A stretch of DNA of 64,000 nucleotides from Lachnospiraceae bacterium (lineage in GTDB: Bacteria > Bacillota > Clostridia > Lachnospirales > Lachnospiraceae). The notes under the pieces were generated by a model. It was not told the DNA's origin and did not search any database. It saw nothing but the letters and a program-made list of their open reading frames with translations. Both the position numbers and the translations under genes were made by a program. Numbering within the stretch: position 1 is the stretch's first letter; every line of letters begins with the position of its first letter. The stretch is taken from positions 114,463 through 178,462 of the forward strand of contig JAAUZE010000027.1 of the NCBI GenBank assembly GCA_014804755.1. The letters are read 5' to 3'. Shown here in pieces: positions 35,459-45,600 of this stretch.

Positions 35459-35510
35459 TGCTTGCTATGTGTATAAATGTTTTTATTCTAAAATGCGAAA
35501 AAGCAAATAA

Positions 35511-35562
35511 TAAAAACAGCCTTGGCATAGGAATAAGTATCCTGTGCAGGGGCTGTTTTTTT
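35511..35562. terminator. terminator upstream of the MoxR operon
   Basis: AAAAACAGCC pairs with GGCTGTTTTT around an inner GCATAGGA/TCCTGTGC stem, with T7 after it. It insulates the toxin-antitoxin locus from the MoxR operon. Confidence 0.75.
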
Positions 35563-35672
35563 GCTCATCTGATGACGTTGAGAAAAACAAAAAAACAGAT
35601 GGAAAAACCATCTTGACTTGCGGCAAAGAGGGGCTTAATCTGTATAGTAACAGAAAGGGGAGGATACATAAA

Positions 35673-36788
35673 ATGGAGCATAAAACGGAAATGAAACCGC
35701 CCGTGGAAATACGCTTCCGAAAGGAGCTGGATGCGCTGAAGGCGCTGGATACGGGGAAAAAGCCTTTAAACTGGAAATTGTCACCCAAAGCGGTGCGGAC
35801 GTTTATTTTGGGAAGCAGAGAACCACTGATCGTGAATGGGGAAGAAATTGTGATCCGGAAAAAATATCTGGGTAACGACGCGCTTGTGGAGCGCTGCATT
35901 ATTACGCTGGCGGGTAACCGGGGATTAATGCTGGTAGGAGAGCCGGGTACGGCCAAAACCATGCTGTCGGAGCTTTTGTCTGCGGCGATCAGCGGCACCA
36001 GCACCAATACGATCCAAGGGACGGCGGGTACCACCGAGGATATGATCAAGTATAGTTGGAATTATGCGCTTTTGCTGGCAAAAGGACCGGTTCGGGAAGC
36101 ATTGGTCCCATCCCCCTTGTATGTGGGAATGGAGCAGGGGATTCTGACGCGGTTTGAGGAAATTACCCGTACCCCGGCGGAGATTCAGGACAGCCTGATC
36201 AGCGTGCTCAGCGACAAGGTGCTGAATGTGCCGGAGCTTGGCGATGAGGGACTTCTTTTTGCAAAAGCAGGATTTAATGTGATCGGAACGGCAAATACGA
36301 GGGACAAGGGCGTCAACGAAATGAGCAGCGCCCTAAAGCGCCGTTTTAATTTTGAAACCGTCATGCCTGTCAGGGATGTGGCGCAGGAAAAGCAGATTAT
36401 TGTCAATGAAGTGGAAGCGCTTGCGCAGGAAAGTCAGATTGATATGCCGGTGGATGAGGATGTGGCGGAGCTCTTAGCGTCTACTTATCATGAGCTCAGA
36501 GAAGGCGTCTCCTCCATGGGACATCGTATTGATCGCCCCTCCGCGGTCATGAGTACGGCGGAGGCGGTATCTGTCTACTATCAGACCATGATGACGGCCT
36601 ACTATTATGGAGATTCCCATATGGATATGGGGTGTCTGGTGCAGAATCTGGTGGGCGCCGTGCAGAAGGAAAATAGTGATGATATGGAAAAGCTGCGCAG
36701 TTATTTTCAGACGGTCGTGCGGGATAAAGGCGGAAAAGAGGGCGGCATATGGAACAATTATTACGAGGCAAGAAAGTACCTGCGGTAA
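35673..36788 (+). CDS. MoxR-type AAA+ ATPase
   Basis: A 371-aa AAA+ protein: Walker A GEPGTAKT (~89-96), Walker B-like RFEEITR (~159-165), sensor 1 NVIGTANTRD, then SALKRRF as arginine-finger region. MoxR proteins act with VWA-domain partners as chaperones that mature or remodel target complexes, and a VWA gene follows two genes later. ATG 35673 has AAAGGGGAGG upstream; the longer frame to 35544 overlaps a terminator. The 3' end overlaps the DUF5682 gene by 40 bp inside a short tandem repeat. Confidence 0.93.
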   Translation: MEHKTEMKPPVEIRFRKELDALKALDTGKKPLNWKLSPKAVRTFILGSREPLIVNGEEIVIRKKYLGNDALVERCIITLAGNRGLMLVGEPGTAKTMLSELLSAAISGTSTNTIQGTAGTTEDMIKYSWNYALLLAKGPVREALVPSPLYVGMEQGILTRFEEITRTPAEIQDSLISVLSDKVLNVPELGDEGLLFAKAGFNVIGTANTRDKGVNEMSSALKRRFNFETVMPVRDVAQEKQIIVNEVEALAQESQIDMPVDEDVAELLASTYHELREGVSSMGHRIDRPSAVMSTAEAVSVYYQTMMTAYYYGDSHMDMGCLVQNLVGAVQKENSDDMEKLRSYFQTVVRDKGGKEGGIWNNYYEARKYLR

Positions 36789-39220
36789 TTTCGGAAGTAC
36801 CTGCGGTAATTCTCGAAAAAGCTGCGGTCATTCCTGCGTCGGCGGTCTATGATGTAAGCCGCCCCGTGCTTTATTTTCCGGTGCGTCATCACAGTCCGGC
36901 CTGCGCATTTCATCTGAAGCAGGCGATAGAGGCTTATGCGCCCGACTGTATTCTGATCGAAGGACCGCAAAATGCACAGGAAATGGTGCCGGTACTGACA
37001 CACGAGGATACCAAGGCGCCGATTGCCCTGTATTATTTTTTTAAAGATCAAAAGGGTCTGTTAAGTGAAGAAAAAGAAGACTATAAATGCTATTATCCGT
37101 TTCTTGATTACTCCCCGGAGCTTGTAGCCTTAAGAGCGGCAAAGGAGAGGAATATTCCCGCGCTGTTTATCGATCTTCCCTACGGCGAAATTCTATTAGG
37201 GACCAAAGAACACAAGGGCATCCGCGCAGAGGGGGAAAAGCAGACATACAATGACGACTATCTGCTCAGCCGCAGCCGGTACATCGAACTTCTCTGTGAA
37301 AAGAGCGGGCTTCGAAGCTTTGACGAGCTGTGGGAGAAATATTTTGAGATCGGGGGTCTTTATCAAAAGACGGAGGATTTTGTCAGTCAAATGCTTTTTT
37401 ACTGCGGGCTGACAAGAAGTCATACACCCCGTGAGGAAATGGAGGCGGACGGATGCCTTCTGCGGGAGCGGTTTATGGCGAAACAGATTGCGGAGGCTTC
37501 CGAGAGGTATGGGCGGATTTTAGTGGTGACCGGAGGATTTCATACCGGAGGATTAACAGAACTGTTAATGCAGAAGAAAGAGAAGCTTGTCTATACGGGG
37601 GAACAGGTAAAGCTCCACGGACTGACTGCAGAAGAGCAGGGAGTTTACCCGTTAGCGTATTCCATGGAGGCCGCCGATGCGCTCAATGGTTATGCCAGCG
37701 GGATGCAGTCCCCGGGTTTCTATGAACGGGTGTGGACCGAGCTTTCGGAAAAAGGGGCACCAAATGGAATATACGGGGGCGCGGTGCTTCATCAATTGGT
37801 GAGTGCGGGAAGGCGTGCGAGAAAGAAGAAGGAAATGCTCTCTTCCTATGATGTGATCTGTGCCCTCTCCATGGCAAAGGGGCTGGCGGCGCTCAGAGGA
37901 AAGCAGGAGCCGGGGCTGTATGAGCTTCGGGATGCGGCGCTTTCTTCTTTTGTGAAGGGAGAGTGCAGTCCTTCGACGGATCTGCCCCTTCGAATCCTGA
38001 AAGAGCTGAATACGGGGGATCAGGTAGGAGCGCTCTGTGCGGATGCGCTTCGTCCGCCGCTTCTTGCGGATTTTGAAGAACAGTGTCGGAAATTCGGCTT
38101 TAAGATACAGGTGTCCGCCAAACAGGAAGTAACGCTGGAGCTGTTTACAAAGAAAAAGCATCTTTCCATGAGCCGATTTCTATATCGTATGGATTTTCTG
38201 GGGACCGGATTTGCGCAGAGGAAAAAAGGCTCCGATCTGATGAGCAGACGGGATAAAAGCCGGATCAGGGAGGTCTGGAGCTACCAGTTTTCCAGTCATG
38301 TTCTGGCAGCGCTTGTGGATGTATCCATGTCCGGGGGAACCGTGGAGGAAGCTTCCAGGTCGCAGTTAAACAGACAATTTGTAAAAAGCAGTACCAGCAA
38401 GGAAGCTGCGCTGCTGATGACGCAGAGCTTTTTGATGGGATTTTTGGAAGAGCAGGCAGGGATGGAGGAGCATGTAAAAGAAGTGCTTGCCGAGGACGGG
38501 GATTTCTTTTCGCTGGCCGAGGGCTTTTCCCATCTGAAAATGCTTTTTGAATTAAAAGAGCTCTATCAGGTGGAGGATTCCTCTAAGCTTCAAGAGCTGC
38601 TTGCTATCTGCTTTCAGAAAATCGTGCAGCTCCTGCCCTCCATGGCGCAGGTGAAAGAAGAACAGATGCAGAAATGTATGGAGAGCTGCCTGTCCCTCTA
38701 TCAGATGACCGGAAAGAAGGGGTTTGAACATTTTCATCCGGTTCTTATGGATTCTTTTTTGCGGCTTTTGGAGAGAGATCATGTACAGCCCGGACTGGAG
38801 GGAGCCGTGCTGGGGCTTTTATACGGCTATGACAGCCGGTACGACGACCGGATACAGGAGACGGCCGCAGGCTATCTGCAGGGGACGGAAGAAATGCAGA
38901 TGAACAGCGCGGCATTTTTGCGGGGGCTGTTCTATACGGCAAGGGATTTTGTGTTTGTTCGGGAGAGCTTTCTTACCATGATCGACGGACTGCTCGCAAA
39001 GCTTTCCGCGGAGGCGTTTATGAAACTGCTGCCGGAGCTTCGTCAGGCATTCGGATATTTTACTCCGCTTGAGACCGACCGGCTCGCGGGAAAAGCGGCA
39101 GCGCTCCACGGAGTCAAAAAACAGGAGCTTTTAAAGGGCAGAATTGTTTCGGCCTTTGAATATGAATATGGGGAGACATTGAATGCCTATGCCGTGAAGC
39201 GGATGGGGGAAAACGGATGA
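36749..39220 (+). CDS. DUF5682 family protein
   Basis: An 823-aa cytoplasmic protein. The N-terminal hallmark PVRHHSPACA (~44-53), an ILIEGP strand (~70-75) and a GGFHTGGL motif (~260-267) form a His/Glu/His set. This is reminiscent of TraB/ChaN/TIKI-type folds, where such residues bind metal; that comparison is my inference. The C-terminal ~450 residues are helical with HEAT-like character. Translation from ATG 36749 includes three heptads (PAVISEV, PAVILEK, AAVIPAS) from a DNA tandem repeat. The stop overlaps the VWA gene (ATGA). Confidence 0.88.
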   Translation: MEQLLRGKKVPAVISEVPAVILEKAAVIPASAVYDVSRPVLYFPVRHHSPACAFHLKQAIEAYAPDCILIEGPQNAQEMVPVLTHEDTKAPIALYYFFKDQKGLLSEEKEDYKCYYPFLDYSPELVALRAAKERNIPALFIDLPYGEILLGTKEHKGIRAEGEKQTYNDDYLLSRSRYIELLCEKSGLRSFDELWEKYFEIGGLYQKTEDFVSQMLFYCGLTRSHTPREEMEADGCLLRERFMAKQIAEASERYGRILVVTGGFHTGGLTELLMQKKEKLVYTGEQVKLHGLTAEEQGVYPLAYSMEAADALNGYASGMQSPGFYERVWTELSEKGAPNGIYGGAVLHQLVSAGRRARKKKEMLSSYDVICALSMAKGLAALRGKQEPGLYELRDAALSSFVKGECSPSTDLPLRILKELNTGDQVGALCADALRPPLLADFEEQCRKFGFKIQVSAKQEVTLELFTKKKHLSMSRFLYRMDFLGTGFAQRKKGSDLMSRRDKSRIREVWSYQFSSHVLAALVDVSMSGGTVEEASRSQLNRQFVKSSTSKEAALLMTQSFLMGFLEEQAGMEEHVKEVLAEDGDFFSLAEGFSHLKMLFELKELYQVEDSSKLQELLAICFQKIVQLLPSMAQVKEEQMQKCMESCLSLYQMTGKKGFEHFHPVLMDSFLRLLERDHVQPGLEGAVLGLLYGYDSRYDDRIQETAAGYLQGTEEMQMNSAAFLRGLFYTARDFVFVRESFLTMIDGLLAKLSAEAFMKLLPELRQAFGYFTPLETDRLAGKAAALHGVKKQELLKGRIVSAFEYEYGETLNAYAVKRMGENG
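36770..36835 (+). repeat. 21-23-bp imperfect tandem repeat across the MoxR/DUF5682 overlap
   Basis: GTACCTGCGGTAATT occurs twice and a third diverged copy (GCTGCGGTCATTCC) follows. In the MoxR frame the first copy supplies the stop codon. In the DUF5682 frame the copies encode repeated A-V-I heptads. Confidence 0.7.
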
Positions 39221-40365
39221 TGGGAAATGAATGGAATGGGGATACCGGCCAATTAAACAGATGGCGGCTGATTCTGGGCGGTTACGCAAAGAAGCAGTTG
39301 GATTTTACGGACGGAGCGGCACTGGAAAACGGCATTTCCTGTATGGACTTGGAGGAGGCGCTGGATTTTCTTTATAACAGAGAGCAGGGAGAGGACGTGC
39401 GGAGAGAGGGCGGAACAGGAGGAAGCCATCTGACCGCGGCCACATGGATCACCCGCATCAGGAAGCTGTTTCCGAAGGAAACCGTTGAGATTCTGGAGCG
39501 TCATGCCTTGGACCGCTATGGAATGACGGAGCTTCTTACGGATAAAGAAGTATTAGAAAAACTGGAACCAAATCAGGAGCTTTTGAAAACCATTTTACAA
39601 TTAAAGCATCTGATGAAGGGCGAGGTGCTGGATACGGCGCGCCGAATCGTAAAAAAGGTGGCGGAGGAAATCGCTGAGAAGTTAAACCGGGATCTGAAGC
39701 GTTCTCTTCTCGGAAAGATTGACCGGAATGCGAGCAGCCCGATTCCTTCCATGCGCAATCTGGACATACGGAAGACCATCCGCAAAAATATGAAGCATTA
39801 TGACACGGAAAACCAGAGACTTTTGATCGAGCAGGTGTATTTTAACAGCAGGACCAGACGCTACAGCAAGTGGAGAGTCATCATCGCCGTGGATGAAAGC
39901 GGTTCCATGCTGGATTCCGTCATTCACAGTGCAGTCATGGCCGGCATCTTTGCAAAGCTCCCGATGCTGGATACGCGGCTTGTGATTTTTGATACGCAGG
40001 TAGTGGACCTGAGCGCCCATCTGGAGGATCCGGTGGCGACATTGATGAGCATTCAGCTCGGCGGAGGCACTTACATCGCGGGAGCGCTGCAGTATTGCGA
40101 GACGTTGATCGAAAATCCCCACAGGACCATGGTCGTGTTAGTTTCCGACCTGTGTGAGGGAGGCGGCATTCAGGGACTTCTCGGAACCAGCCGGGGAATC
40201 ATCGAGAGCGGGGCGAAATTAATCTGCCTGACTGCTCTGGATATGGACGCAAATCCGGTCTATGACAGACATACGGCACAGCGCCTTGCGGATCTGGGCG
40301 CGCATGTGGGCGCTATGACGCCGGAAGCTCTGGGGGACTTTATGGGAAAGATCATGAACGGCTGA
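39217..40365 (+). CDS. VWA domain protein (CoxE-like)
   Basis: A 382-aa protein with a helical N-terminal half and a C-terminal von Willebrand A domain. The MIDAS is complete: DESGS (~225-229), the Thr in GGGTY (~283) and Asp in VSDLCEGG (~309). It is probably the metal-dependent adaptor for the MoxR ATPase. The ATGA overlap with the DUF5682 gene and the operon position support a stoichiometric complex. Confidence 0.92.
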   Translation: MMGNEWNGDTGQLNRWRLILGGYAKKQLDFTDGAALENGISCMDLEEALDFLYNREQGEDVRREGGTGGSHLTAATWITRIRKLFPKETVEILERHALDRYGMTELLTDKEVLEKLEPNQELLKTILQLKHLMKGEVLDTARRIVKKVAEEIAEKLNRDLKRSLLGKIDRNASSPIPSMRNLDIRKTIRKNMKHYDTENQRLLIEQVYFNSRTRRYSKWRVIIAVDESGSMLDSVIHSAVMAGIFAKLPMLDTRLVIFDTQVVDLSAHLEDPVATLMSIQLGGGTYIAGALQYCETLIENPHRTMVVLVSDLCEGGGIQGLLGTSRGIIESGAKLICLTALDMDANPVYDRHTAQRLADLGAHVGAMTPEALGDFMGKIMNG

Positions 40366-40408
40366 TCAAAAGTCCGCCGGTGCGGGTTACAGCCAAAAGG
40401 AGCAGTGC

Positions 40409-42586
40409 ATGGATACTTTGACGGATTTGATAGAAAAGGTGGACGATGATTACCTGATCGGTCTGAGCAATAAAGGAACGCTAAAGCGCGCCTACAAGGA
40501 TTTGGAGCAGGAAAATCCCGTTTTGACAAGACAGGGGGAAGAAGCGCAGGTTGCAGCGCAGATTGTGCTGAAAGAGGAAACCTGCGTGCTGCGCGTACCT
40601 TTGGGAGAAAGCAGCTGCAGCTGTCCCTCACAAAGCATCTGCAGGCATATCATAACGGCGATTTTGTGGATGAAGAAAGAAGTGTTGCTCGGGGAGACAA
40701 AAGGAGATGCTGCGGAAGCGGAGTTGGAAGCGCAAAAAGAGGATGCTGAGAAAGCGTCGTCCGGAGAGGCAAATCCCGATGACAGAAAAAAAACAGAATT
40801 ATTGGAGTTATCGAAGGAACGCATGATACGTGCCTGCGGCAGCAGGCATTTAAACGTCTTCCTCGCCAATATCAGACAAGGAGCGCTTCCGCCGATAGAA
40901 GAGAGCTCCATTGTTACGGTGAAGCTGCCGTGGGAAAATGTGGTTGTAAAGCTATTAGAGCCTTTCGCATATTCCACCTGCAGCTGCCACAGTAAAGAAC
41001 TGTGTACCCACAAAGCGCAGGCAGTGCTCGCTTATCAGATTGAAAAAGGAAAAATAGCACCTGATGAACTAGACGTATATAAGGAGACCGAAAATTCATG
41101 GGACGAAAATCTGGTAAAACAGGCCTGCGGCAATTTGTGTGAAGAACTCTGTGATCAAATCTGTACGGGGCTGTCGAGGCTGTCGCCGGAAGTTTCGGAG
41201 AGTCTGGAACGTCTGGCCGTGATCACACACCGCGCGGGGCTGCCGGTTCTGGAAAGCGGACTAAGGGAAGCGGCCGCTTACTATCAGCAGTATTTTTCGC
41301 GTTCTGCAGCATTTGCATGTGAGACGCTTTTCAAAAAAATACTGATTCTTTACCGGAAGGCACAGGATCTTATGAGAGCCGGAAATCAGGAGGAGATCCG
41401 CGCGCTTGCGGGAACCTTTCGGGATACTTATGAGCCGGTGGGACGGCTGCATCTGATGGGTATGGGCGGAAGATCCTTTCAGAGCAAGACCGGATATGAG
41501 GGAGAAATCTATTATTTTCTTGAAACGGGAGAGAAAAAATGGTATACATGGACTGATGCTCGGCCGGTTTTCTATGAGGGGACCCGCAGGAGGCCGCCTG
41601 CAGGCTCGGAGAATGCCGCCGCGCCCTGGGGCTTAAACTGCAATCGGGAACAGATGCAGAAGCTGGAATTTGATCTACATAATGCGAAAGCCGCATCCGG
41701 CGGGCGGCTGTCGGTGAGTCAGGAGACAAAGGGCGAGATCACAGGCGCAGGAAGCATCGATTCAGAAGAAGTAAACAGCATGATCGTGTGGAATTATGAA
41801 ACGCTTCTGAAAAGCTGTTTCGGACGTGGAGCAGGGGAATTTGATACAGAATCCGAAACGGAAGAGCAGGCGGAAGGAATGAACAGGACAACGGGCAGAC
41901 GGGAGCGCCTTGCGCTGGTGGGAGCAGTCAGATGGGGGGAGACATCCTTTGATACGGTTTCCCAGCGTTTTTCATGGAGCATGTATGACGAGGCAGGAAG
42001 AAAGCTGTATATTTCTCTGAAATATACGAAGGAGGAGCGTCTGACCATCAACCTTCTGGAACGTCTGGAACAGCGCCTTCGAAATCGTACGCAGGGAAGC
42101 ATTGTATTTTTCGGCTCTTTATATATGGATGAGGAGAGCAGGCTGTGCCTGTATCCGATTGAATTCTTTTTGAAAGAAGACCCGATAGAGAGTCTGTCAA
42201 AAACGAAAGAACATGCGGATGGGAACAAAACGGTGTCCGCAGAGATTTTGCGTACCATGGATCAGTATGTTCGGGAAGCTGCAAAACAGCTTTCGGATCT
42301 GTTTGTCAGCGGGCTCTATTCGTTACAGGAGGAAACGATCTCACAATTATCCGCCGTTTCCGAGGACGGAGAGCGTCTCGGACTGCATCAGGCGGGTGCG
42401 GAGTTTGCCTGCATCGCCGGGCTTCTGAAGGAAAAGCGGCACCGCATGGAATTTTCGCCGGAGCCGGTCATTCATGCGCTTGCAAACCTGAGCGCCTATA
42501 TCAGCGCCTGCCTCGAAAAGCTTTCCTATGACACCGCGCTCCTTGCCATGAACGACACGGAAGACATAAATACAATAGGCAAATGA
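40409..42586 (+). CDS. protein with two SWIM zinc fingers
   Basis: A 725-aa protein with two CxCx5CxH SWIM motifs: SSCSCPSQSICRHI (~68-81) and STCSCHSKELCTHK (~189-202). A long helical region follows. SWIM fingers bind DNA or protein, so this may be the target-recognition subunit of the MoxR/VWA machine. The start is 44 bp after the VWA stop with AAAAGGAG upstream. It resembles the SWIM proteins found in DUF5682/VWA loci of other bacteria (recalled, not searched). Confidence 0.88.
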   Translation: MDTLTDLIEKVDDDYLIGLSNKGTLKRAYKDLEQENPVLTRQGEEAQVAAQIVLKEETCVLRVPLGESSCSCPSQSICRHIITAILWMKKEVLLGETKGDAAEAELEAQKEDAEKASSGEANPDDRKKTELLELSKERMIRACGSRHLNVFLANIRQGALPPIEESSIVTVKLPWENVVVKLLEPFAYSTCSCHSKELCTHKAQAVLAYQIEKGKIAPDELDVYKETENSWDENLVKQACGNLCEELCDQICTGLSRLSPEVSESLERLAVITHRAGLPVLESGLREAAAYYQQYFSRSAAFACETLFKKILILYRKAQDLMRAGNQEEIRALAGTFRDTYEPVGRLHLMGMGGRSFQSKTGYEGEIYYFLETGEKKWYTWTDARPVFYEGTRRRPPAGSENAAAPWGLNCNREQMQKLEFDLHNAKAASGGRLSVSQETKGEITGAGSIDSEEVNSMIVWNYETLLKSCFGRGAGEFDTESETEEQAEGMNRTTGRRERLALVGAVRWGETSFDTVSQRFSWSMYDEAGRKLYISLKYTKEERLTINLLERLEQRLRNRTQGSIVFFGSLYMDEESRLCLYPIEFFLKEDPIESLSKTKEHADGNKTVSAEILRTMDQYVREAAKQLSDLFVSGLYSLQEETISQLSAVSEDGERLGLHQAGAEFACIAGLLKEKRHRMEFSPEPVIHALANLSAYISACLEKLSYDTALLAMNDTEDINTIGK

Positions 42587-42668
42587 GAAATGCATGCACA
42601 TCCCAACACTTTATTATGGGTTTTGCAATTGCCTATACAGATACAAATCAAAAAGGGGGTATTACACA

Positions 42669-45600
42669 ATGAATTTAAGCGAAGAGCGAAACTATCAAAA
42701 ACGAATGGATACGCTGGACCTGATGGGGCTGTCCGAACAAAATAGGATTCTTGCGGAACAATATCTGGACATGACCGGGCCGGAAAACAGAGAGCTTCTT
42801 GAGAAGGCGGAGCATCAGGATTTCTCTGGATTGGATCAGGAGAAAAGGCGGAAATGTAACGAGTATGCGGAGCATTTAAGGAAACGGGGACGAATGGATG
42901 AAGTGGGCCGCTTTGTGCGGTTTGCGGCGGCAGTCGGAGGCTCAACAGCCTATTATGTGCTTCTTACCTATGGGTGGAATCTGAATGCCTATCAGGAATT
43001 TTTGACAAGGGAGCAGACGGCGGCCATGCGTGCAGAGGGAGTCGTGTGGAACAGCTATGCGTTGAAAAATGCCGTATCAGGCGTCGATCAGAAAAACCCG
43101 AAGGTATTAAGTGACGCTATGAACCTGTGCTATCATAAGAGCGATAACGCAAGGGTGCTGCTGGCGGGGATCAGCCTGTACCATACAAGAGCCGAGAAAG
43201 CGCAGGGAGGATTTTTAAAGGCACTGTTTTCCAAAGGAACGCCTGAAGAAGGCGTGCAGGATGCTGTCAAATGTGTGGAAAATAATCTGATCGGCAGTAT
43301 CCATAATCTTTTTGTGGGAGCAGCGCCAACGGATGCGGAAATTCAAAAGCTTCAGTCCTATGTGCGGGACGGGAAAGTGAATGAGCCGTTTCCGCAGGAG
43401 CTGTATGACATTCTGCGCGGAAAACAGGTATCCGAGTATCTGGAAACGCTGCTTGCCGGCGTGGCCTTTCTTGCGATCGAGCATTCTTCAAAATGTGTTT
43501 CGTTTCTCTGTCTGACAGCGGCAATGGATGCACAGATCAATCGGGATACAACCCTTGATATTTGTATGAAAATCGGTGACAGGGTATGGTTTTTTGACCA
43601 TATCGGGGAGCTGGAGAATCTGCTTCCTATCAAAAAGGAAAGCTATGTGCTCTGGTGCCTGAGGCAAAAGGCTGACGCACCGTTACGGCGTATGATCCAA
43701 AATCACCCGGAGGTCATCAAACAGGTAATCTCCCGATTATCCACCGATGACTATCAGAATCTGTTAAAAAAGGCAGAGGCGGCGAACCCGCAGCTGTATC
43801 GGGAAATGAGCTTATCAAGCGATGGGGAATTCCGTATGAAGCTGGCGGAGGAGCTCGTCGGCCGTATCAATAAAGGAAAGGTCGAGGCGAAACAGTATTT
43901 GTTGGGTGAAGGAACTCTGGATGCGCTGTATCCCTTTGTGGAGGAATGGCGGGGCGGATATGATTATGATTCCAACCGCTGTGGAAAGATCCGCATGCTG
44001 AAGAGTAACAGCAAGGAGCAGCAGATGTACCGCCGGGCCGTGGTCTTGGAAGGACTGGGCATGAAGTCGCAGTATTTCAGATCGTATTGGTATGATGGTT
44101 CTAATTCAGTGGATAAACAGGAGATCATGGACATCCTAAAGATTTATGGGGAAGAACAACTTCCTTTTTCCTACCAGATGGATTCGCTGGGAGCGATCTA
44201 CGATGGCTTTTATTCCGAAAAGAGCAAGGTGGCATACATGGACGAATGTGTGTCGGTGCTGCGCATGAAAAAACCGGAATGGGGCGGAGAGTTTGCGGCC
44301 GCTGCGAAAGAAGGCTCCGCGCTTGTCCGTTATTTATGCATCCGCGTACTGGATGATTTCTGGCAGGAGTACAGCGAGGTCTTGTTATCCTGTGCTATGG
44401 ACAGCTCGAAACAGGTACGGGAGCTTTTGGAGGCGGTCTATGTCAGCCACAAGGAATGGGAGCCGCAGATCAAGGCCATGCTGAGTTCCAAGAAATCGCA
44501 GGAGCGTGAGATGTCCGTATTGGTATTGAAAAAATGGGGTGCATCCTCCTATCGCGATGCATTCGAAGCGGCGCTTGCCGTCGAGAAGAGTAAAAAAATA
44601 AAAGAGCTGCTGCAAAACTGTCTCGGTATTGAAGGCGATGAAGAGGCAGAACAGGCAGGGGAGCAGACCAACGGAGAGCTTGCAAAGGCAATATTGAAGG
44701 GCGGAAAGAAACGGAAAGTAGCGTGGGTGTTTGAAACGGGAGCGCCGTTTACGGAGGTACACAAGCTGGACGGCACGCCGGCCTCCGAGGACGATCTGGC
44801 AGCGGTTCTTGTGGCCTATGCGGATATGACAATACCGGGTGTGAGCAAAGACGCGGCAAAGCTTGCCGCGGATCTGAATGCAAAAGAGCTGGCCTTTTAT
44901 ATGGGGATGCTGTTTAACAAGTGGCTGGAAAACGGAGCCGAATCAAAAAAGAAATGGGTGCTGTATGCGACGTCCATCCATGGCGGGGATGAGATCGTGC
45001 CTGTTCTGCATGCACAGATCAAAGATTGGGCGGAGGCGTCAAGAGGAGCGATCGCGGCTGACGCAGTCAAGGCGCTCTCCGTAAACGGCAGCCCGACTGC
45101 GCTGTTGATCGTGGATCAGATTTCGCGAAAATTCAAACATCGTCAGGTACGAAATGCGGCAGCGGACGCACTGACCTATGCCGCAAAAGAACTGGGTATC
45201 ACAAGGGCGGAGCTTGAGGATCGCATTGTACCGAATCTGGGCTTTAATGAGCGGATGGAGCAGACCTTTGACTATGGAACCCGGAGCTTTAAGGTGACGC
45301 TGACAGCCGCGCTGGAGCTTCAAGTGTACGATGAGGACGGCAAGAAGGTAAAGAGTCTGCCTGCTCCCGGCAAAAAGGATGATCCTGAAAAATCCAAAGC
45401 GGCAAGCGATGCCTATAAGCTGTTGAAAAAGCAGTTAAAGGCCGTCGTGACCAATCAGAAGCTTCGTCTGGAGCAGGCGCTCAGCGCGGAACGTCTGTGG
45501 AAGGCAGAGCAGTGGAAGGAGCTGTTTGTAAAAAATCCGGTGATGCACCAGTTTGCGATCGGCTTAATCTGGGGCGTCTATGCGGACGGTGCGCTTACAA

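Noticed and set aside
35613..35648. TTGACT and TATAGT as a promoter for the MoxR operon
   Set aside because: The spacer is 24 bp, too long for a sigma-A promoter; the true promoter was not identified.
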